Origin: Paenibacillus harenae
GTDB taxonomy: Bacteria > Bacillota > Bacilli > Paenibacillales > Paenibacillaceae
Length of the DNA stretch: 64,000 bases
NCBI RefSeq assembly: GCF_030812415.1
Contig: NZ_JAUSST010000001.1
Location: 310,001 to 374,000, forward strand
Reading direction: 5' to 3'
Below are positions 60,306 to 64,000 of this stretch, piece by piece (position 1 is the stretch's first letter; every line of letters starts with the position of its first letter). A program made the position numbers and the translations under genes. The notes beneath the pieces are model-generated. The model ran no database searches. It saw only the letters and a list, made by a program, of their open reading frames with translations, and was not told the DNA's origin.

Positions 60306-61165
60306 TCTTTCACCTTTTGGGCAGATTGGTGGTCTTCAAAAAAAGTAAACTCGACGTCCCTCGCCAGCAATCCGAGCTGCTTCGCATAACGGAAATATAA
60401 AGCTAAACCTTCTTGCAGCTTACTGCCAAAATCATATTGCAGAGAATGAAAATACTTATTCCAATAGGCGGCGTCTCCGCCGAGTTGCTTGCAGGCTTGC
60501 CGGATTAAAGGGTCCAGATGATTTTGGTTATGCCGCTTGCACTGCAACATAGCGGCATATGCAGCTTGCACAGCTTCGGGAACAGCTTGAACGGCTTCCT
60601 TGCGCGCGGCGACGACCGCATAGGTCATGCCAAGACCCGTCCACTCATTCCATAAGCGGCCTAGATCGATCACATGCAGCCCTTGGTCGTTCCAAGAAGC
60701 TTGAATCGCGGGGTCGCCTATTAATAGCGCAGCATCCGCATCCCGAAGCATCTCGTCCAACCTCGGTTCGGTTGTCACATACGCAGGCGAGCAGTCATAA
60801 TACATTTCCATCATGATTTTCAATAAATTAACGGATGTCGCCGACGTCGAAGTGACCGCAATCGTAGATGGCCGCCTTGAAGCGATCGGCTCTTTAAGGA
60901 ACAACAGGATCGAATGGACAGGTCCAGTCGATCCAACGGATAAGTGCGGCAGGAGCATATAACTTTCCGAATGCAGGCCATACGAATAAGAAGATATAGC
61001 CGATATATCTAACTCGCCCGCCTGCAGCAGCCGGTTCAGCTCAGCAGGATAGCGGGAAAACCTCTCGAAATTCACATGGCCTGCGAACGACTCCAATTGA
61101 TGAAAGAGCGGCCATGCATTCGCATAATCAATTGTGCCGATGGTAATTGGGCGATTATAGCCCAT
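60302..61165 (-). CDS. mqnA: Chorismate dehydratase-type protein of the futalosine menaquinone pathway
   Basis: 287 residues from ATG 61165 (GGGGAG 9 nt before). The N-terminal 'ITIGTIDYANAWPLFHQL' matches the IGxxxYxNAxPL signature of MqnA, a periplasmic-binding-fold enzyme converting chorismate to 3-enolpyruvylbenzoate. It overlaps the ubiX-like gene by 11 bp and hepT by 4 bp. B. subtilis makes menaquinone through MenFDHCEB instead and has no gene here. Confidence 0.85.
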   Translation of the reverse strand: MGYNRPITIGTIDYANAWPLFHQLESFAGHVNFERFSRYPAELNRLLQAGELDISAISSYSYGLHSESYMLLPHLSVGSTGPVHSILLFLKEPIASRRPSTIAVTSTSATSVNLLKIMMEMYYDCSPAYVTTEPRLDEMLRDADAALLIGDPAIQASWNDQGLHVIDLGRLWNEWTGLGMTYAVVAARKEAVQAVPEAVQAAYAAMLQCKRHNQNHLDPLIRQACKQLGGDAAYWNKYFHSLQYDFGSKLQEGLALYFRYAKQLGLLARDVEFTFFEDHQSAQKVKE

Positions 61166-61802
61166 TGTACTCATCTCCCCATCTTCGATACAAATCATGA
61201 TCAATATGTGCTTGATCGAGCACCTTCCCTACAAGGAAATCAATCATTTGCTCCATCGTTTGCGGTTTATAATAAAAAGCAGGCATAGCAGGCACGATAC
61301 GCACCCCTAATTTGGCAAGTGCAAGCATATTTTCCAAGTGGATCGCATGCAGCGGCGTCTCCCTAGGCACAAGCAATAAAGTGCGGCCTTCCTTCAGCAT
61401 AACATCGGCCGCTCTAGTCATCAAATCATCCGAAATGCCGTGTGCGATCGAAGCAAGCGTCCCCATCGAGCAGGGCATGATCATCATGCCTTCAACGCGG
61501 AACGAGCCGCTTGCAATGCTGGCGCCGATGTCCGCATTCGGATGAAAGACAAGTCTTCCATCCGTCAGATTGGCGCCGAAGCAAGCTTCCAGGGCCGCTT
61601 GCCTGCGCGTCGTTTCCCAGCCAAGCTCTTCCTTCAATACGCGCCAGCCCGCTTCCGTAATGACAAGATGCACCTCGAAGCCGCCGACGAGCAGCTCCTC
61701 GACGAGACGAATGCCATAGACCGAGCCGCTTGCGCCCGTAATGCCGACAATCCACTTACGCTTTCGAACAGTCTGGTTGCGACTTTCTTGAGCCTCTACC
61801 AT
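61155..61802 (-). CDS. UbiX-family flavin prenyltransferase
   Basis: 215 residues. 'WIVGITGASGSVYGIRLVEEL' is the flavin-binding N-terminus; 'MPCSMGTLASIAHGISDDL' and 'VPRETPLHAIHLENML' are family motifs. Such enzymes make prenyl-FMN for UbiD-type decarboxylases. In the futalosine route a UbiX/UbiD pair acts late in menaquinone synthesis, and this context between mqnA and the prenyltransferase fits. No UbiD gene is visible. Confidence 0.88.
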   Translation of the reverse strand: MVEAQESRNQTVRKRKWIVGITGASGSVYGIRLVEELLVGGFEVHLVITEAGWRVLKEELGWETTRRQAALEACFGANLTDGRLVFHPNADIGASIASGSFRVEGMMIMPCSMGTLASIAHGISDDLMTRAADVMLKEGRTLLLVPRETPLHAIHLENMLALAKLGVRIVPAMPAFYYKPQTMEQMIDFLVGKVLDQAHIDHDLYRRWGDEYNGL

Positions 61803-62671
61803 TGCTTAAGCACCAGCAAGTCGAAGATCGTGAAGGCGAACAGCACAACGCTCAGCGTTCCGTTCATTCCAAAGAAAGCCGTCTGTACCCGCGATAGATC
61901 GTTAGGCCGTACGAGCCAGTGTTGATAAAACAACAGCGTTATCGAGACAATTGTTCCGGCCAGGTAAGCCCAGCTTAAATCCGTCATCATGAACAGCGCA
62001 ATAAAGCCGATCGCCGTTACGATATGCAAGATGCGGGCAAACCATAGCGCGCCCGATATGCCGAATCGCGCGGGAATAGAATGAAGACCCGCTCCGCGGT
62101 CGTACTCAAAGTCCTGCGTTGCGTAGACGATATCGAAGCCCGCAATCCACAGCGCTACGGTCGCATACAGCAGCCATGCCGCTGGATCGAAATGACCCGT
62201 AACGGCTACCCAGGCGCCTAGCGGCGATAATCCGATTGTGAAACCAAGCACAAGGTGGCACAGCCAAGTAAAACGTTTCGTGTATGAATACAATACGAGA
62301 AGCACAACCGCAATCGGCATAAGCTTCAGCGCAATCGGTTGCAAGTTTGCGGTAGCGATAAACATTATGACGAGCGATACAACAATAAAGATAATCACTT
62401 CAGCCGATTTCAATAGACCGGCCGGCAGCGCCCGTTTCTCGGTGCGCGGATTGCGCAGATCGATCGCCCTGTCGATGACGCGGTTAAGCCCCATGGCGGC
62501 ACTGCGCGCGCCGAACATGGCCAGCGTAATCCAACCGATCTCTTCCCATGAAGGAAGACGCTGTTCCATCGCAACAGCGCCCAAGATTGCTCCCATAAAG
62601 GCAAACGGCAAAGCAAATATCGTATGCTCAAACTTAATCATTTCAAGAATAATAGCTATTTTGCGAATCAT
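61796..62671 (-). CDS. UbiA-family prenyltransferase (menaquinone, MqnP-like)
   Basis: 291 residues, about eight to nine membrane spans. The first Asp motif is '[20 protein letters not shown]' (NxxxDxxxD) and the second '[17 protein letters not shown]'. It attaches the polyprenyl chain to the naphthoate (or an earlier ring) of menaquinone. It resembles 4-hydroxybenzoate polyprenyltransferases more than MenA, which suits the futalosine pathway. It overlaps menG and the ubiX-like gene by 4-7 bp. Confidence 0.88.
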   Translation of the reverse strand: MIRKIAIILEMIKFEHTIFALPFAFMGAILGAVAMEQRLPSWEEIGWITLAMFGARSAAMGLNRVIDRAIDLRNPRTEKRALPAGLLKSAEVIIFIVVSLVIMFIATANLQPIALKLMPIAVVLLVLYSYTKRFTWLCHLVLGFTIGLSPLGAWVAVTGHFDPAAWLLYATVALWIAGFDIVYATQDFEYDRGAGLHSIPARFGISGALWFARILHIVTAIGFIALFMMTDLSWAYLAGTIVSITLLFYQHWLVRPNDLSRVQTAFFGMNGTLSVVLFAFTIFDLLVLKQW

Positions 62672-63384
62672 TGCTGCTTCTTCTCCTTTGTACCCATATG
62701 CAACGCAGCTACTCCGCCGGTCAGCGGATAAGCGCTCACGTTATGCAAGCCCGCTTTCTCGAACAGCTTGGCGAGCTGTTTCGCATCTGGAAACACCTTA
62801 AGCGATTCCGGCAACCACTTGTATTCATCGAATCGCTTCGCGACAAGCTTGCCCATTACCGGCAGGATATGGCCGAAGTATAAGTTGTACAACGCTTTGA
62901 ACGGCTGCCAAGTCGGCTTGGATACTTCCAGACATACGACCTTGCCGCCCGGCTTCACAACGCGTTCCATTTCCTGCAGCACTTGCAAGAAATCCGGACA
63001 GTTGCGAAGGCCGAAGCCGATTGTCGCATAATCGAATTGGTTGTCCTCGAACGGCAAGCTCATCGCATTGCCTTGCACGAGCTTAATTTGTTTGCTTAGC
63101 CCTTGCTTGTCTACTTTCGCTTTGCCGACATCAAGCATGTTCTGGCTAAAATCAAGCCCTACGATCTCGCCTGAGCCGCTTGCCTCGGCAAGAGCAATCG
63201 TCCAATCGCAAGTCCCGCAGCAGAGATCGATTGCCGTCTGTCCCGGCTGCATGTCCATCTTCTTCATCGTAAACTTCCGCCAAGCCTTATGCCTGCGGAA
63301 GCTAATTAAATCATTCATCATGTCGTATTTCGGCGCGACACGCTCGAACACGCCATGTACATGGCTCTTGGAGTTCGCATCCAT
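62668..63384 (-). CDS. menG: Demethylmenaquinone methyltransferase
   Basis: SAM-dependent last step of menaquinone synthesis (UbiE/MenG family). 238 residues from ATG 63384 (GAGGTG 8 nt before). '[19 protein letters not shown]', SAM motif '[17 protein letters not shown]', and '[11 protein letters not shown]' are present. It corresponds to B. subtilis menH/gerCB between hepS and hepT. Confidence 0.95.
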   Translation of the reverse strand: MDANSKSHVHGVFERVAPKYDMMNDLISFRRHKAWRKFTMKKMDMQPGQTAIDLCCGTCDWTIALAEASGSGEIVGLDFSQNMLDVGKAKVDKQGLSKQIKLVQGNAMSLPFEDNQFDYATIGFGLRNCPDFLQVLQEMERVVKPGGKVVCLEVSKPTWQPFKALYNLYFGHILPVMGKLVAKRFDEYKWLPESLKVFPDAKQLAKLFEKAGLHNVSAYPLTGGVAALHMGTKEKKQQ

Positions 63385-63392
63385 TTCGTCTA

Positions 63393-64000
63393 TCACCTCG
63401 TCTCGTGAAGGGCTGGTGTTCTGCCCGCCGCTCTGTTCAGCATGTCGTCAACGATCCGGATCGGCTCATCAAGCATGGAGGCCGTATCAAGCTTCGCTGT
63501 AATGGCTTTGACCAACTCGGCCGCCGCGTTAAGCTTGGCAACGAGTTTGCCGCGAATACCGTATTTGTCAACTAGACCCTGCACCTTTGCCTGATCGACC
63601 GGCATTTCCGACAGCCAATCACGCTCTTCCTCCGTACCGTCCTGCATGACATGCCAATAAGCCCAGCTATGCAAAAACTTCCGAGCGTCGGCGCTCCGCT
63701 CGATCTCTTCAAGTATAACCTCGCAGCGGGTAACCGCGGTAAGCAGTTCCTGCCAAATTCGTGACAACGTCGCATCCAGTATTGCCGTGAACGATTGGAA
63801 CAGCTCACTTCGCAGCTGGGTCATGTAACTCAAATAATCATCCGCAGTCAGTTTCATTTGCTTCATTCTCATATAAAGGTTCGTCTTCATGCGATTCACT
63901 TCGCATACCGCTTCGCTTAGAATCGCGATCATCTCTATTTGCCCTGCTTGCGCAAGCAATTGGTAAAAAATACTGCTGAAGTAGTCGCCTGCCAGCACCT
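63393..64000 (-). CDS. hepS: Heptaprenyl diphosphate synthase component 1 (5' end beyond window)
   Basis: The frame runs into the window edge, so the N-terminus is missing; about 202 residues are seen. '[19 protein letters not shown]' is the typical central motif of HepS, the small non-catalytic subunit that sets chain length together with HepT. '[11 protein letters not shown]' follows. It lies 8 bp before menG on the same strand. Confidence 0.88.
   Translation of the reverse strand, partial: VLAGDYFSSIFYQLLAQAGQIEMIAILSEAVCEVNRMKTNLYMRMKQMKLTADDYLSYMTQLRSELFQSFTAILDATLSRIWQELLTAVTRCEVILEEIERSADARKFLHSWAYWHVMQDGTEEERDWLSEMPVDQAKVQGLVDKYGIRGKLVAKLNAAAELVKAITAKLDTASMLDEPIRIVDDMLNRAAGRTPALHETR

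Noticed and set aside
1..64000. CRISPR arrays, tRNA or rRNA genes, insertion sequences or prophage
   Set aside because: No regularly spaced direct repeats, no transposase, integrase or phage proteins, and no tRNA-like cloverleaf were noticed on either strand.

Overview
The window is a chromosomal segment of a Gram-positive, endospore-forming member of the Bacillales, most likely a Paenibacillaceae species (Paenibacillus/Cohnella type). The evidence is the gene order, which follows the Bacillus subtilis hepS-menH-hepT-ndk-cheR-aroF-aroB-aroH-trpEDCFBA-hisC-tyrA ... ypiB-ypiF-qcrABC-ypjABCD-dapB-mgsA-bshB1-bshA-cca-birA-panBCD-dinG-ypmB ... dnaD block almost gene for gene. Bacillithiol and menaquinone genes, strong GGAGG ribosome binding sites and a T-box point the same way. 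The species assignment is inference. No tRNA, rRNA, CRISPR array, insertion sequence or prophage was seen.

Layout. 1-4119 (minus): GerMN lipoprotein (cut by the window edge), a cell-wall amidase, and leuDC, with a divergent LysR gene (4284-5177). 5174-8064: nitrilase-family amidase, small secreted protein, and a methionine-salvage-type aminotransferase preceded by a structured repeat-like element. 8100-14265 (plus): a proline T-box followed by proBAC, which runs directly into mtnWXB of methionine salvage. 14428-15441: a MerR regulator fused to a methyltransferase, then an inverted-repeat element. 15697-35964 (minus): dnaD, ackA, a 3-hydroxyacyl-CoA dehydrogenase, a short FtsH-like protease with a membrane partner, ypmB, a mtaD-like deaminase, rex, dinG, a TPR gene, panDCB, birA, cca, bshA, bshB1, mgsA, dapB, a TPR gene and a MazG-like gene. 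36132-36995 (plus): a YitT-family gene. 37001-41821 (minus): ypjB, ypjA, the menaquinol:cytochrome c reductase qcrABC, a DUF2487 gene and an IDEAL-domain gene. 41844-45635 (minus): gamma-carbonic-anhydrase-like protein, an unknown 388-residue protein, a histidine phosphatase, and an anti-sigma/ECF sigma pair. 46020-57507 (minus): the aromatic supraoperon aroC-aroB-aroH-trpEDCFBA-hisC-tyrA. 57788-64000 (minus): a small HTH protein, cheR, ndk, hepT, mqnA, a ubiX-like gene, a ubiA-like gene, menG and hepS (cut by the window edge).

How the genes work together. The right end makes chorismate and spends it on Trp, Tyr/Phe and menaquinone. Here the menaquinone genes include mqnA (futalosine route) inserted between menG and hepT, and the resulting quinone is used by qcrABC. 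The trp genes have a long leader with GAG/UAG triplets and an intrinsic terminator, suggesting TRAP-like attenuation. The middle makes pantothenate, bacillithiol, biotinylated enzymes and lysine precursors. The left end handles leucine, proline and recycling of methylthioadenosine.

Most unusual points: a Pro T-box in front of a proBAC-mtnWXB operon; an apparent short orphan RNA gene with a perfect sigma-A promoter, cre-like site and terminator at 45842-45956; an uncharacterised ~180-nt leader or ncRNA before panB; two repeat-like structured elements (6679-6763 with a partial copy at 44412-44435, and 15485-15670); and a short FtsH-type protease encoded with an uncharacterised membrane protein.
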